Shown here in pieces: positions 47,048 through 54,909 of a stretch of 64,000 nucleotides of DNA; position 1 is the stretch's first letter; each line of letters begins with the position of its first letter. A program made the translations under genes and the position numbers. Source of the stretch: Rhodobacteraceae bacterium UBA6796 (GTDB lineage: Bacteria > Pseudomonadota > Alphaproteobacteria > Rhodobacterales > Rhodobacteraceae). The notes under the pieces were generated by a model, which worked only from the letters and a program-made list of their open reading frames with translations, made no database searches and was not told the origin of the DNA. The stretch is taken from the NCBI GenBank assembly GCA_002452815.1, contig DKFM01000015.1, positions 62,001 to 126,000 on the forward strand, given 5' to 3'.

Positions 47048-47317
47048 ATGAGCGGCGCAAAAATACCGATGGCCGGGCGGATCCGCGCGCAGCTGGCGGT
47101 GCTAAACCCGACCGATCTGCAGGTGATCGACGAGAGCGCGCAACATGCCGGGCATTCGGCGCAGGCCCGCGCGGGCGAGAGCCATTTTCGCATCCGGCTG
47201 CGCAGCCGGGCTTTCGAAGGGCAAAGCCGCCTCGCGCGCCATCGCATGGTGCATCAGGCGCTGGGGGCCGAGATTCTGGCGCAGATCCACGCGCTGGCAC
47301 TGGAACTGGAGGTTTAG
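47048..47317 (+). CDS. bolA: BolA family protein
   Basis: The ATG at 47048 follows AGAAAGGGGG by about nine bases and gives 89 residues. The BolA fold is visible in LQVIDESAQHAGH...ESHFRIRLRSRAFEGQSRLARHRMVHQAL, with the conserved His residues that co-ordinate a shared 2Fe-2S cluster with monothiol glutaredoxin. It is likely an iron-sulfur trafficking or stress regulator. Its stop overlaps the stop of the converging DUF4177 gene by 4 bases. Confidence 0.87.
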   Translation: MSGAKIPMAGRIRAQLAVLNPTDLQVIDESAQHAGHSAQARAGESHFRIRLRSRAFEGQSRLARHRMVHQALGAEILAQIHALALELEV

Positions 47318-47691
47318 GCCTCGTCGTCCTCGGCCGGGCCCAGACGCGGGGCATTGCCTTCGGGCGCGTGGGTCGACAGCTGCCGCGCCCGCTTTTCCGC
47401 GGCGCTGGGGGCCGCGGCAAGGGTGCCGGTTTCGGGCGCCGATTGCGTGGCTGCCGCGTCGCGCGGGCGGCGGAACACCAGAAGATTGTGGAACACCGTC
47501 GTTTTCGAGGTCAGGCCGCTGCGTTCTTCGGCGGGCAGGGTTTCGGCGCGCCAGTATTCCCAGCCATCCCGTGCCAGCGCGTTCATCGCCAGTTCCAGCG
47601 CATGGGCGAACCGGTCGGCACCGGTTTTCAGGCCGCGATCCTTTTCGCCTTTCGACGGCGCAGGGACCACCTTGTAATCGTATTGATGCAT
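47314..47691 (-). CDS. DUF4177 domain protein
   Basis: The ATG at 47691 gives 125 residues. The N-terminal MHQYDYKVVPAPSKGEKDRG and DGWEYWRAETLPAEERSGL, with VFHNLLVFRRP, follow the small beta-alpha-beta pattern of DUF4177. The C-terminal third is Ala/Pro-rich and probably disordered. Function is unknown. It is divergent from infA and overlaps bolA tail to tail by 4 bases. Confidence 0.72.
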   Translation of the reverse strand: MHQYDYKVVPAPSKGEKDRGLKTGADRFAHALELAMNALARDGWEYWRAETLPAEERSGLTSKTTVFHNLLVFRRPRDAAATQSAPETGTLAAAPSAAEKRARQLSTHAPEGNAPRLGPAEDDEA

Positions 47692-47871
47692 CGCTTCACC
47701 TCGCTTTGAGGGGTTCTTACCCGATGCGCCCATCGGGTCAAGCAACGAAGGGGTGAACGGCGTTGCGGCGCGGGTCTCGAAAAACTTGACATTCCGCTTG
47801 AAATTTGCCGCATCCGGGCGCATGTATCGCGCGCCCGCAGAATTCAGCGGGCGGCATATATCGGAGTGACC

Positions 47872-48090
47872 ATGGCCAAGGAAGAAATGCTCGAATTCCC
47901 CGGCGTCGTGAAGGAACTCCTGCCGAATGCGACGTTCAGGGTCGAGCTGGAAAACGGCCATGAGATCATCGCGCATATGGCAGGCAAGATGCGGAAAAAC
48001 CGCATCCGCGTTCTGGCTGGCGACAAGGTGCAGGTGGAAATGAATACCTACGACCTTTCGAAGGGCCGTATCAACTACCGCTTCAAGTGA
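47872..48090 (+). CDS. infA: Translation initiation factor IF-1
   Basis: The 72-residue S1/OB-fold protein [20 protein letters not shown]...[18 protein letters not shown]...GRINYRFK is full length and highly typical. It binds the ribosomal A site with IF-2 and IF-3. The ATG at 47872 follows GGAG. It leads a run infA-maf-rng-yacG with gaps of 10 bases or less. Confidence 0.96.
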   Translation: MAKEEMLEFPGVVKELLPNATFRVELENGHEIIAHMAGKMRKNRIRVLAGDKVQVEMNTYDLSKGRINYRFK

Positions 48091-48100
48091 AGCTGAGCGC

Positions 48101-48673
48101 GTGCGACTGATCCTGGGATCGGCCAGCCCCCGGCGCCGCGAACTGCTGGCGCAACTCGGGCTGGAGCCTGCGGCAGTGCGGGCCCCCGACATCGACGAAG
48201 ACCCCCGCAAGGGCGAGGCCGCGCGCGACTATGTTGCGCGCATGGCCCGGGAAAAGGCCGCGGCGCTGTCCTGCGCCGGGGACGAGGTGGTGCTGTGCGC
48301 AGATACCACGGTGACCTGCGGGCGCCGGATTCTGGGCAAACCTGCCGATGAAAAGGAAGCGGCCGAATTCCTGTGGCTGCTGTCGGGGCGGCGCCATCAT
48401 GTGCTGACCGCCGTCGCGGTGCGCACCACGGGCGGCATCCGCGAACGCCTGGTTGATACGGTGGTGAAATTCCGCCCGCTGTCGAATGCAGAGGTGAACG
48501 GCTATCTCGCCTCGGGCGAGTGGCACGGCAAGGCGGGCGGCTATGCGATCCAGGGCCGCGCAGGGGCGTTCATCCCCTGGATTCAAGGCAGTTTCACCGG
48601 CGTCGTCGGCCTGCCGCTGGCGGAAACCGCGCTGCTGTTGCGCGCGGCGGGAATAGAGGCGGGGGCCGAATGA
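48101..48673 (+). CDS. maf: Maf-like nucleotide pyrophosphatase
   Basis: The 190-residue protein starts at GTG 48101. [18 protein letters not shown] is the substrate loop, [21 protein letters not shown] holds the catalytic Asp near residue 68, and [26 protein letters not shown] is the C-terminal signature. Maf enzymes hydrolyse non-canonical or modified NTPs to NMPs. It overlaps rng by 4 bases (ATGA). Confidence 0.92.
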   Translation: MRLILGSASPRRRELLAQLGLEPAAVRAPDIDEDPRKGEAARDYVARMAREKAAALSCAGDEVVLCADTTVTCGRRILGKPADEKEAAEFLWLLSGRRHHVLTAVAVRTTGGIRERLVDTVVKFRPLSNAEVNGYLASGEWHGKAGGYAIQGRAGAFIPWIQGSFTGVVGLPLAETALLLRAAGIEAGAE

Positions 48674-49713
48674 AGGGGCGCGTTGTCATTCTGGGCGAGC
48701 TGCACGGGCTGGAAGCCGCGGCGCTGATGGTCGACGGCCAGCTGGAGGATCTGCTGGTCGATGCCTCGGAAGCCGTGGCGCTGGCACCCGGTGCGATCTG
48801 CCGGGGCAGGGTCGAACGGCAGATGAAGGGGCAGGGCGGCGTCTTCGTGCGGCTGCCCGGCGGCGAAAAGGGGTTCCTGCGCGAGGTCAAGGGCCTGGCG
48901 CCCGGGCAGAACGTGATCTGCCAGGTCACCGGCGGGACCGAGCCGGGCAAGGCCCTGCCGGTCAGCCTGCGCCTGCTGTTCAAGTCGCGCTATGCGATCG
49001 TGACGCCGGGTGCGCCGGGGCTCAATGTCTCGCGCCGCATCCGCGACGAAGAGGTGCGTGCGGGTCTGCAGGCGCTGGCCGGCGTGGTGATGGAAGGATC
49101 GGATTTCGGGCTGATCCTGCGCTCGGCCGCCGAGGGCGCCGAAGAGGGCGAGATCGTCGAAGACATCGCCGCGATGCGCGAGATGGCCGAGGCGGTGATT
49201 GCCGATCTGAAGGGCGAGCCGGAATTGCTGGTCGATGCCCCCGGCCCGCATGAAGAGGCCTGGCGCGACTGGGCCGACCCGTTGCCCGACGAGGTGGTCG
49301 AGGGTGACTTTGGCGATCATGGCGTGCTGGAGGCGGTCGATGCGCTGCTTGACCCGCGCGTGGCGCTGGCGGGCGGCGGTCACATGATGATCGAACCGAC
49401 CCGCGCGCTGATCGCGGTCGATGTGAACACCGGCGCCGATACCTCGCCTGCGGCCAGCCTGAAGGCCAATATCGCCGCCGCGCGCGATCTGCCGCGTCAA
49501 CTGCGGCTGCGGGGCCTGGGCGGGCAGGTGGTGATCGACTTCGCGCCGATGCCGAAGAAGGACCGCGCCGTGCTGGAACAGCAGATTCGCGTGGCCTTCA
49601 AGGGCGAGGCCGCGGAAACCAGCCTGGCCGGCTGGACGCCGCTGGGCAATTTTGAACTGGCCCGCAAACGCGATCGCGTCACGCTGGCCTCCTTGCTGGA
49701 GGGCCGGGAATGA
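48670..49713 (+). CDS. rng: Ribonuclease E/G family protein (short, RNase G-like)
   Basis: The 347-residue protein has an N-terminal S1-like domain ([21 protein letters not shown] near residue 40) and the RNase E/G catalytic core with the metal aspartates in [14 protein letters not shown] near residue 252 and VIDFAPM near residue 290. The Zn-link CPxC motif and the small domain are missing, so it is shorter than E. coli RNase G and much shorter than RNase E. It probably cleaves single-stranded RNA. It is coupled to maf and to yacG. Confidence 0.85.
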   Translation: MKGRVVILGELHGLEAAALMVDGQLEDLLVDASEAVALAPGAICRGRVERQMKGQGGVFVRLPGGEKGFLREVKGLAPGQNVICQVTGGTEPGKALPVSLRLLFKSRYAIVTPGAPGLNVSRRIRDEEVRAGLQALAGVVMEGSDFGLILRSAAEGAEEGEIVEDIAAMREMAEAVIADLKGEPELLVDAPGPHEEAWRDWADPLPDEVVEGDFGDHGVLEAVDALLDPRVALAGGGHMMIEPTRALIAVDVNTGADTSPAASLKANIAAARDLPRQLRLRGLGGQVVIDFAPMPKKDRAVLEQQIRVAFKGEAAETSLAGWTPLGNFELARKRDRVTLASLLEGRE

Positions 49714-49889
49714 GCTGTCCGATCTGCGGCAAGGAGACCGACCCGAAATATCGCCCGTTCTGTTCGAAACGCTGCGCCGATGTCGATCTGGCGCGCTGGC
49801 TGAACGGTTCTTACGTTATTCCGGGCGATATTGCCGAGGAAGAAGAGCGCGCGCCCGCCGACGAACCGGCCGATCCCCGGCCGCATTGA
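49710..49889 (+). CDS. yacG: DNA gyrase inhibitor YacG (zinc protein)
   Basis: A 59-residue frame starts at ATG 49710, overlapping the rng stop (ATGA). It begins [11 protein letters not shown] and continues RPFCSKRCADVDLARWLNG, giving the C-x2-C / C-x3-C zinc site of YacG, followed by an acidic, Pro-rich tail. E. coli YacG binds GyrB and inhibits gyrase. It is the last protein gene before tRNA-Phe. Confidence 0.93.
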   Translation: MSCPICGKETDPKYRPFCSKRCADVDLARWLNGSYVIPGDIAEEEERAPADEPADPRPH

Positions 49890-50008
49890 GCGCGCGAGAC
49901 GGCCGGGCGGGGCGGATGAAAATTTTTCCGCAAAACCCTCTGGACAGCCCCCGCGCCCTCGTCTAGTAACCCCCCACCAACGCCACCACGGCAACGCCGC
50001 GGCCCGGT

Positions 50009-50084
50009 GCCCAGATAGCTCAGTTGGTAGAGCAGCGGATTGAAAATCCGCGTGTCGCTGGTTCGATTCCGGCTCTGGGCACCA
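50009..50084 (+). tRNA. tRNA-Phe (GAA)
   Basis: A 76-base cloverleaf includes an encoded CCA. The acceptor stem GCCCAGA pairs with TCTGGGC. The D arm is GCTC-AGTTGGTA-GAGC. The anticodon stem GCGGA/TCCGC encloses TTGAAAA with anticodon GAA. The T arm is CTGG-TTCGATT-CCGG. Accessory DNA begins right after it, so the 3' end is a likely integration site. Confidence 0.96.
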
Positions 50085-50190
50085 CTTAAATCCTTGAAAT
50101 GGCTGCAAATTTTATCGCTACGCGCAGCGATTCCTTGGCTTCCGGTTCTGGATTTGCGCGCGGGGTTACGCCGGGGTTACAGAATATTTT
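50085..50190. other. Junction between tRNA-Phe and the mobile module
   Basis: The 106 bases contain TCGCTACGCGCAGCGA, a short palindrome (about 50115-50130), and a direct repeat GGGGTTACGCCGGGGTTAC (50162-50180). No integrase frame is present. This may be the left end of an integrated element. Confidence 0.4.
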
Positions 50191-51642
50191 TCAGAATCCT
50201 GGCCCATCCGTCTCATCCTCAGGCTCATAAGGGCCGTCCGAAGCACTCTTCGGGTGCTCACATTGCAGAAAGTTGCGTTGATACCCTTCGCAAAACTGCG
50301 CGGCCTCTTGCCCTTCACGCACAAGGGTCACCTCCTTTGGCGCCGCGAGGGCCCCGCTGCCATCGGAAAACTTCACCTCTATCGCAACGCCCGGTGCGCG
50401 GCTCCAGGACCAGTTCCGGAACTGCCGACGCAAGAGCCGCAACACCTGCCCAAGCCACGCCCCGAATGTCAGGTGACCGGGGCGGACAGGATTTTCAGAA
50501 TTTGCGAGATGGGCTGCATCAGAGTGTCGATTCGCGCCTCGATGCGCGCCAGCCGTGCGCTCATCGCGTCGTTGTCCGCGCGAAAGCGGCTCAGGTCCGC
50601 TTGCAGGGCTTCGCGCAATTCGCGGTTCAATCGCGTCTCCTCGGCGATCCGCATCAATGCCTCGATCAATGCCTGGCCGAGGTCCGATCGGTCGGTTTCG
50701 GGGATCTCCAGAAGGTCGAGCAGGGGCAGGAGCCGGTCGACCTTGCCATCGGTCGAGAGGAGCTGCGTCAGCAGGATGTCTTTCGCGGGAGGAAGGGTGA
50801 GCGGGGTCAGTTCGCTGGGCATGAGTGGCCTTTTTGAGAGTGTCGAGATGTGGGGTGAGCAAATGGACAAGCCGGCGCCAGGATAGCTCGCGGCGAAGGC
50901 CGTCGAGCTTACGGGCAAAATCCAGCCGTGCGCGCAGATGCCGCGGCTCCCACGCAAGGCCCAGATCGCCGCCATAAATCGCGCCCGCCGGCGCGACGAA
51001 GCGGTAGCTGTTTGCGCCATGCCGATTGATGCGGGTTTCCCGAAGGATCGCAGGGACGGTATCGGCAAGACAGGCATCAAGCATTTCGAGCGTCATTGGC
51101 TGCTGTCTGAGAAAGATCGAAGAGAGCGCCTGGTGAACCTGCCGCCGCACGGGGCTGGAAAGATTGCGGGTTGGGGTCACCGGTTGCAAGCTAGGGATGG
51201 CCGGATCAAAATAGCGCGGCTCGGGCAGGCCGATCAGCCGCGCCAATGTTTTGTGGGTCTGATCGGTCCGATGGCGCGTCAGGTTTGGCCGTAACGGTGT
51301 GCCCGTAAAGCTGCGCAGCGCCACCGCGATGTGGACGTGATCGCAACCCGCATCGACATGCCGCGCCGCGACCCAAGCTGCGCCGTAAGGTGGCAGGTTC
51401 ATCAGCACGAGGAGTGTCAGCACAATCCGTAGCCAGGTATCGCGGTCGGCGCGCAGGCCGGCCGGAAGCGAAAGCGTGACATGCAAGAGCCCGTCATCTC
51501 CGGCGAGGCGCTCGAGATCTCGCCGCAACGCGTGCGGGCGCGATCCGGGCAAAGTGCCGCCAAGCCACTCGGCGCCGGGCCGCAGGATGTATCCTTCAAC
51601 GAACTTCGCATCTTGGTGCCGGATCGTATGTGCGCGGGTCAT
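50191..51642 (-). CDS. Relaxase/mobilization nuclease (C-terminal third questionable)
   Basis: The first 260 or so residues look like a MobA/VirD2-type relaxase. LLHVTLSLPAGL near residue 52 matches the start of the fold, and HVDAGCDHVHIAV near residues 95-107 holds the three-His metal motif. It nicks oriT and is carried covalently to the recipient. The frame stays open for 483 residues, but from about 50,820 downwards it becomes Arg/Pro/Ala low complexity while another frame (50469-50822) reads better. The final 90 residues (GHLTFGAWLGQVLRLLRRQF on) again look genuine. The relaxase may really end near 50,800 after an A-tract frameshift. Its start overlaps the mobC stop (ATGA). Confidence 0.72.
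   Translation of the reverse strand: MTRAHTIRHQDAKFVEGYILRPGAEWLGGTLPGSRPHALRRDLERLAGDDGLLHVTLSLPAGLRADRDTWLRIVLTLLVLMNLPPYGAAWVAARHVDAGCDHVHIAVALRSFTGTPLRPNLTRHRTDQTHKTLARLIGLPEPRYFDPAIPSLQPVTPTRNLSSPVRRQVHQALSSIFLRQQPMTLEMLDACLADTVPAILRETRINRHGANSYRFVAPAGAIYGGDLGLAWEPRHLRARLDFARKLDGLRRELSWRRLVHLLTPHLDTLKKATHAQRTDPAHPSSRERHPADAAPLDRWQGRPAPAPARPSGDPRNRPIGPRPGIDRGIDADRRGDAIEPRIARSPASGPEPLSRGQRRDERTAGAHRGANRHSDAAHLANSENPVRPGHLTFGAWLGQVLRLLRRQFRNWSWSRAPGVAIEVKFSDGSGALAAPKEVTLVREGQEAAQFCEGYQRNFLQCEHPKSASDGPYEPEDETDGPGF
50469..50822 (-). CDS. Hypothetical coiled-coil protein overlapping the relaxase frame
   Basis: A 117-residue frame starts MPSELTPLTLPPAKDILLTQ with AAAAAGG seven bases upstream and ends in TGA at 50469. 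Residues 45-110 form regular amphipathic helices (TRLNRELREALQADLSRF, DNDAMSARLARIEARIDTL). This texture is more protein-like than the relaxase frame it overlaps. It is probably the real gene downstream of the relaxase. The function is unknown; a helical mobilization accessory protein is possible. Confidence 0.55.
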   Translation of the reverse strand: MPSELTPLTLPPAKDILLTQLLSTDGKVDRLLPLLDLLEIPETDRSDLGQALIEALMRIAEETRLNRELREALQADLSRFRADNDAMSARLARIEARIDTLMQPISQILKILSAPVT

Positions 51643-51923
51643 GGCTTTTGGATCTTCAGGCGAATGTCGAAGATAAGCCGAAGAACCTCTGTCGTCAGGG
51701 TCGCGTGCTGGCGCTTGTTGAGCGCCGTCATGCGATTGAGCAACATCCCGATGCGGCCGATTTCCGAGGCGAGGTCCAGGTAATCTGGCAGATCCTGGAG
51801 CGCCCGGTCCCGCAACAGGCCTGCCATCGTCGGGATGTTGGAAGCAGAGAGCTTGCCCCGAAGTCGTGCCATTTCCGTGTCCGAAAACCGGACTTTCACG
51901 ATGTTGCCGCGCGCCTCAGCCAT
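51639..51923 (-). CDS. mobC: MobC-like mobilization protein
   Basis: From the ATG at 51923 the protein has 94 residues. VKVRFSDTEMARLRGKLSAS is a ribbon-helix-helix-like start and the C-terminal half (EIGRIGMLLNRMTALNKRQH) matches the MobC relaxosome accessory pattern (LxxIGNNLNQ-type helix). It would help the relaxase open oriT. It overlaps the relaxase by 4 bases and the upstream regulator by 8 bases. Confidence 0.7.
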   Translation of the reverse strand: MAEARGNIVKVRFSDTEMARLRGKLSASNIPTMAGLLRDRALQDLPDYLDLASEIGRIGMLLNRMTALNKRQHATLTTEVLRLIFDIRLKIQKP

Positions 51924-52131
51924 GGCGCGACCCGGTGGGGGCAGCGTCGAGCCAGGCGTCCATCTCGTCGGCTTTGAAACGCGCGCAGTTCGCGCCCAAG
52001 AGAACTTTGCGCGGAAAGTCCGCGCGCTCACGATGCCAGCGGTCGATGGTGGCGCGCGTGACACCACAGATCCTGGCGATGTCGGTGATCGTATAATAGC
52101 GGGGGCGGTTGTCGGGGGTGGGTTGTTCCAT
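51916..52131 (-). CDS. AlpA/MerR-like helix-turn-helix regulator
   Basis: The 71-residue protein contains YYTITDIARICGVTRATIDRWHRERADFPRKVLLG, a winged HTH of the AlpA/excisionase type, then FKADEMDAWL, the usual closing helix. Such proteins control excision or transfer genes on islands. The ATG at 52131 is preceded by GAGTATTGAGATG with weak ribosome-site character. It is the first gene of the mobilization module. Confidence 0.75.
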   Translation of the reverse strand: MEQPTPDNRPRYYTITDIARICGVTRATIDRWHRERADFPRKVLLGANCARFKADEMDAWLDAAPTGSRHG

Positions 52132-52482
52132 CTCAATACTCTTTCTGTCATGCAAGCGCGTTCTGGCCCGGTATTTCTGAGCAGGTTTCGGGGGGTGTCC
52201 CTTGCGGTTTAGTTTAACCGGGAACCCGGTGCCTGATGCGCCAAAGGACGATGTTTGAGGCCGGAAACGGGCTGAATATGTGGATAACCTCCCCTTGAGG
52301 GCCGGGCCGTTCCTGAAATCCGGAATGTCTTGCCGCCGGTCCAAGCCGCGATCGTCTGAAATCAGTGATGCGCAATGGAAAAATCCGGATTTTCTTGAGG
52401 CGCATGGTTTTCATGTTATCGAGCTCAGAAAATCTTGTGCGCGTTAAAATCTTGTGCGCGTTAGAACCTAAGTGTGAGGGCC
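52132..52482. other. Candidate oriT/regulatory region of the mobilization module
   Basis: A 351-base gap without a gene lies upstream of alpA-mobC-relaxase. It contains a perfect 14-base palindrome AAAATCCGGATTTT (52380-52393) and a 17-base direct repeat AAAATCTTGTGCGCGTT present twice in tandem (52429-52462). It is AT-richer than its surroundings. The position is where an oriT would be expected; the nic site was not identified. Confidence 0.45.
52429..52462. repeat. Tandem 17-base repeat
   Basis: Two exact head-to-tail copies of AAAATCTTGTGCGCGTT lie at 52429-52445 and 52446-52462. They begin 20 bases after the 3' end of the FtsH-like gene, within the candidate oriT region. Confidence 0.9.
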
Positions 52483-54759
52483 CTATCTTCTGAGAGGTTG
52501 GGCCTCGGCCGCGGCGCTGGTGGCGTCGGTTTCCGTGCTGCGAAAGAAGGCGTGCAGGTCTTCGCCTGCAAGCTCGCGCTCGTCTTCGAGGCGGGCGGCG
52601 AGGGCTTCGACGGCACCCTGATGCTGCCGGATCAGGGTGCGGGCTTGCCGTGCCGCCGTGTCGAGGCGCTTGCGCAGGCGCGCGCGCAGGTCCGGCGGGG
52701 CGGACAGCCCGGGGAGCGGCGCTTCGGTCCAGAGCAGACCGTCATGACCCAGGCCATAGCGGTGCTCGATGGCCGCCGCCAGGGCCGAGGCCCTGGCAAG
52801 ATCAGAGCCGGCAGAGCCGCCCGCGCCGTTCGATGCAGCGCCCAGAATGACGTCTTCCGCGGCGCGGCCAGCGAGCAGCACCACGATCTCGGCCTGCAGA
52901 TCCCGCAGCAGCATGTCGGCCCGAGGCGGCGTGCGATCGACCTCGCCCGCGCGGCCAGAGACCTGGATGCGCCGGATGGAACCGGGGTCGAGGTGATGGG
53001 CGGCGATGGCGTGCCCCGCTTCGTGAAGGGCGATGCGGCGCAGGCTGGCGGGGGGGATCGTGGTTGCGCCGAGGTGGTGGCGCAGAAGGTCTGCGTCGAG
53101 GGGCAGGCCGAGGTGACGCGCATCGGCGCGCGCGGCACGGATCGCGGCATCGAGATCTGCGGGCGTCTGGCCGACGGCGTCGCGCGCGAGGCCGCCAAGC
53201 TCTGCGGGTGTGAGCGTGCCGCGCAGGGCATCGACCAGCATGCCTTCCAGAAACGCCCGGTCCGGCCGCGGCACCTCGATCTTCACGTCGAAGCGCCCGG
53301 GGCGGAGAATGGCCGGGTCGAGCCGGTTCGGATCATTGCAGGCGCCCACCAGGATCACGCCCGGTTCGCGCGCGATCCTGTCGACTTCTTCCAAAAAGCC
53401 GTTGATGACTTGCGTCTGATAGCTCCGGTTCTGGCTGGCGGTGTCATCGCGTGACCCGGCCGCGTCGATCTCGTCGATGAACAGGATGCAGGGCGCGGCG
53501 GTGCGGGCGTCCTGGAACGTGCGCCGCATCGCAGCGAGCATATGGCCCAGGTGCCCGGCACTTTGCCACGCCGCAAAGCTCGAGGAGATGACGCGGACGC
53601 CCGCACCCGCGCCCATCATCCGTGCCAGCATCGTCTTGCCCGTCCCCGGCGCGCCGTGCAGCAAGAGCGAGCGCGTGAGCTCGGTCCATGCAACCGTTCC
53701 GTCGCGCCAGGCGACGAGATCGCGCACGATCCGCCAGGCGGTCATGTGGGCCGGCGCGCGTTGGGCGAGCGTCTCGAGATCGCGGACCGGCGTGGCCGTA
53801 GGGGCGGGCGTTGGTGCGACGGCCCCGGCGAAACCCGCGAGGCGTTCGGCGACGGCCCGGGCGGTGGGGGCGCGCGCGGCGATCAGACAGTGCTCGGGCG
53901 TCAGGCGCGCCAGGGCGGCCGCGCTCGGCAGGGCCGCGCGGACCGCGGCTGCGTCGATGCGGCCGGTCGCGGAATGCGTGGCCGCGAGCAGCGTGAGCAG
54001 GAGGTCAGGCGTGATCGGTGCAAGCGTCAGATGCTGGTCCAACGCCCCCGAAAACGCGGTCGGGAGCTTGGTGTCACTGGCCAAAGCAAAAAGCAGCGGC
54101 GTGCGCGCGCCAAGGGCTTCGCGCAGCACGTCATCGCGCGCGGTGTCGGTGAAAACCCGCAACCACGGGCCGCTGCCGTCGATTTTGGCGGCGCGGGATG
54201 TTGCGTTCCAGGCGTCGGGCAAGATGGCGTGCTCCAAAACAGGCTCCAGCAGCGCGCGGTCGGGCCAATCGAGCCCGGTCAAGACCGTGAGCGCGCCAGG
54301 GGCGAGGTGGCGCGCGAGCTCAGTCGTGCTGCTGAAGGTCGCCGCGAGCCGCAGCGCAAGCAGCAGTTCGGCAAGCGGCACCTCGACCTGCGGGCGCGCG
54401 CGCCCGTCTTCGGCGGTGGCGAAGGGATCGCCCCCTTGCGCGACAATCGCGTCCCAGACGTCGGGGGGAAGGTGGCGCCGCGCGGGACTGCGGGACAGCT
54501 GCGCCAGGACCGCCTGCGGGGCCGTGGGCGTTGCGTCCGGCCGGAGGCCTTTGGCGCGGCGTGCGGCGCGGCCAGCCCCGGCGCCCGGCACGAAGGTGTC
54601 GTCGCAAGCGGGTGCCTCGCGCCGCGTTGCGAGGCGTTGGTGATGCGCGCGCAGGCGTTCGATGGCGCGATCCGCAAGCGCAGACCATGCTGGGCTTTGG
54701 GGACGGTCGGGGCCGGATCCACGGACGGTTCCGGGAAGGGCAGGGGCGTTCTGGCTCAT
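52483..54759 (-). CDS. FtsH-like AAA+ ATPase with M41 zinc protease domain, no membrane anchor
   Basis: The 758-residue protein has a novel N-terminal region (1-360, helical, Ala/Arg-rich) and an AAA+ domain. Walker A is GAPGTGKT (369-376), Walker B ILFIDEID (425-432), and the second region of homology CNDPNRLDPAILRPGRFD is near residue 474. A peptidase domain follows with the zinc motif HEAGH (579-583), LLAGRAAEDVILG near 628, and the third-ligand Asp in GSDLARASALAAAIEHRYGLG near 653. These are FtsH/M41 hallmarks, yet no membrane segment or FtsH extracellular domain is present, so it should be a soluble energy-dependent protease. AAGGA lies eight bases before the ATG. It is the third gene of a same-strand trio on the island. 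Confidence 0.85.
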   Translation of the reverse strand: MSQNAPALPGTVRGSGPDRPQSPAWSALADRAIERLRAHHQRLATRREAPACDDTFVPGAGAGRAARRAKGLRPDATPTAPQAVLAQLSRSPARRHLPPDVWDAIVAQGGDPFATAEDGRARPQVEVPLAELLLALRLAATFSSTTELARHLAPGALTVLTGLDWPDRALLEPVLEHAILPDAWNATSRAAKIDGSGPWLRVFTDTARDDVLREALGARTPLLFALASDTKLPTAFSGALDQHLTLAPITPDLLLTLLAATHSATGRIDAAAVRAALPSAAALARLTPEHCLIAARAPTARAVAERLAGFAGAVAPTPAPTATPVRDLETLAQRAPAHMTAWRIVRDLVAWRDGTVAWTELTRSLLLHGAPGTGKTMLARMMGAGAGVRVISSSFAAWQSAGHLGHMLAAMRRTFQDARTAAPCILFIDEIDAAGSRDDTASQNRSYQTQVINGFLEEVDRIAREPGVILVGACNDPNRLDPAILRPGRFDVKIEVPRPDRAFLEGMLVDALRGTLTPAELGGLARDAVGQTPADLDAAIRAARADARHLGLPLDADLLRHHLGATTIPPASLRRIALHEAGHAIAAHHLDPGSIRRIQVSGRAGEVDRTPPRADMLLRDLQAEIVVLLAGRAAEDVILGAASNGAGGSAGSDLARASALAAAIEHRYGLGHDGLLWTEAPLPGLSAPPDLRARLRKRLDTAARQARTLIRQHQGAVEALAARLEDERELAGEDLHAFFRSTETDATSAAAEAQPLRR

Positions 54760-54909
54760 CGAAAGGTCCTTTGCTGAAAGGGGTGCGATGCCGGAAAAAG
54801 GGCGGTGGTCCGCCGCCGGACATCCGGACCCGGCCGTGCGAAACGGGCAGGGGGATCCGGACCCGGAAGGTCCCGGGATCCGGTCGGTTCGCGTGACAGC
54901 TGGCGCGCG
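54760..54909. other. Gap with direct repeats between the nuclease-like and protease genes
   Basis: ATCCGGACCCGG occurs twice, near 54824 and 54857. A nearby GGTCCCGGGATCC is palindromic in part. The span includes the ribosome site of the protease gene. Confidence 0.4.

Noticed and set aside
53542..54777. Long plus-strand frames opposite the FtsH-like gene
   Set aside because: Antisense of a protein with intact AAA+ and HEAGH motifs; no ribosome site and skewed composition.
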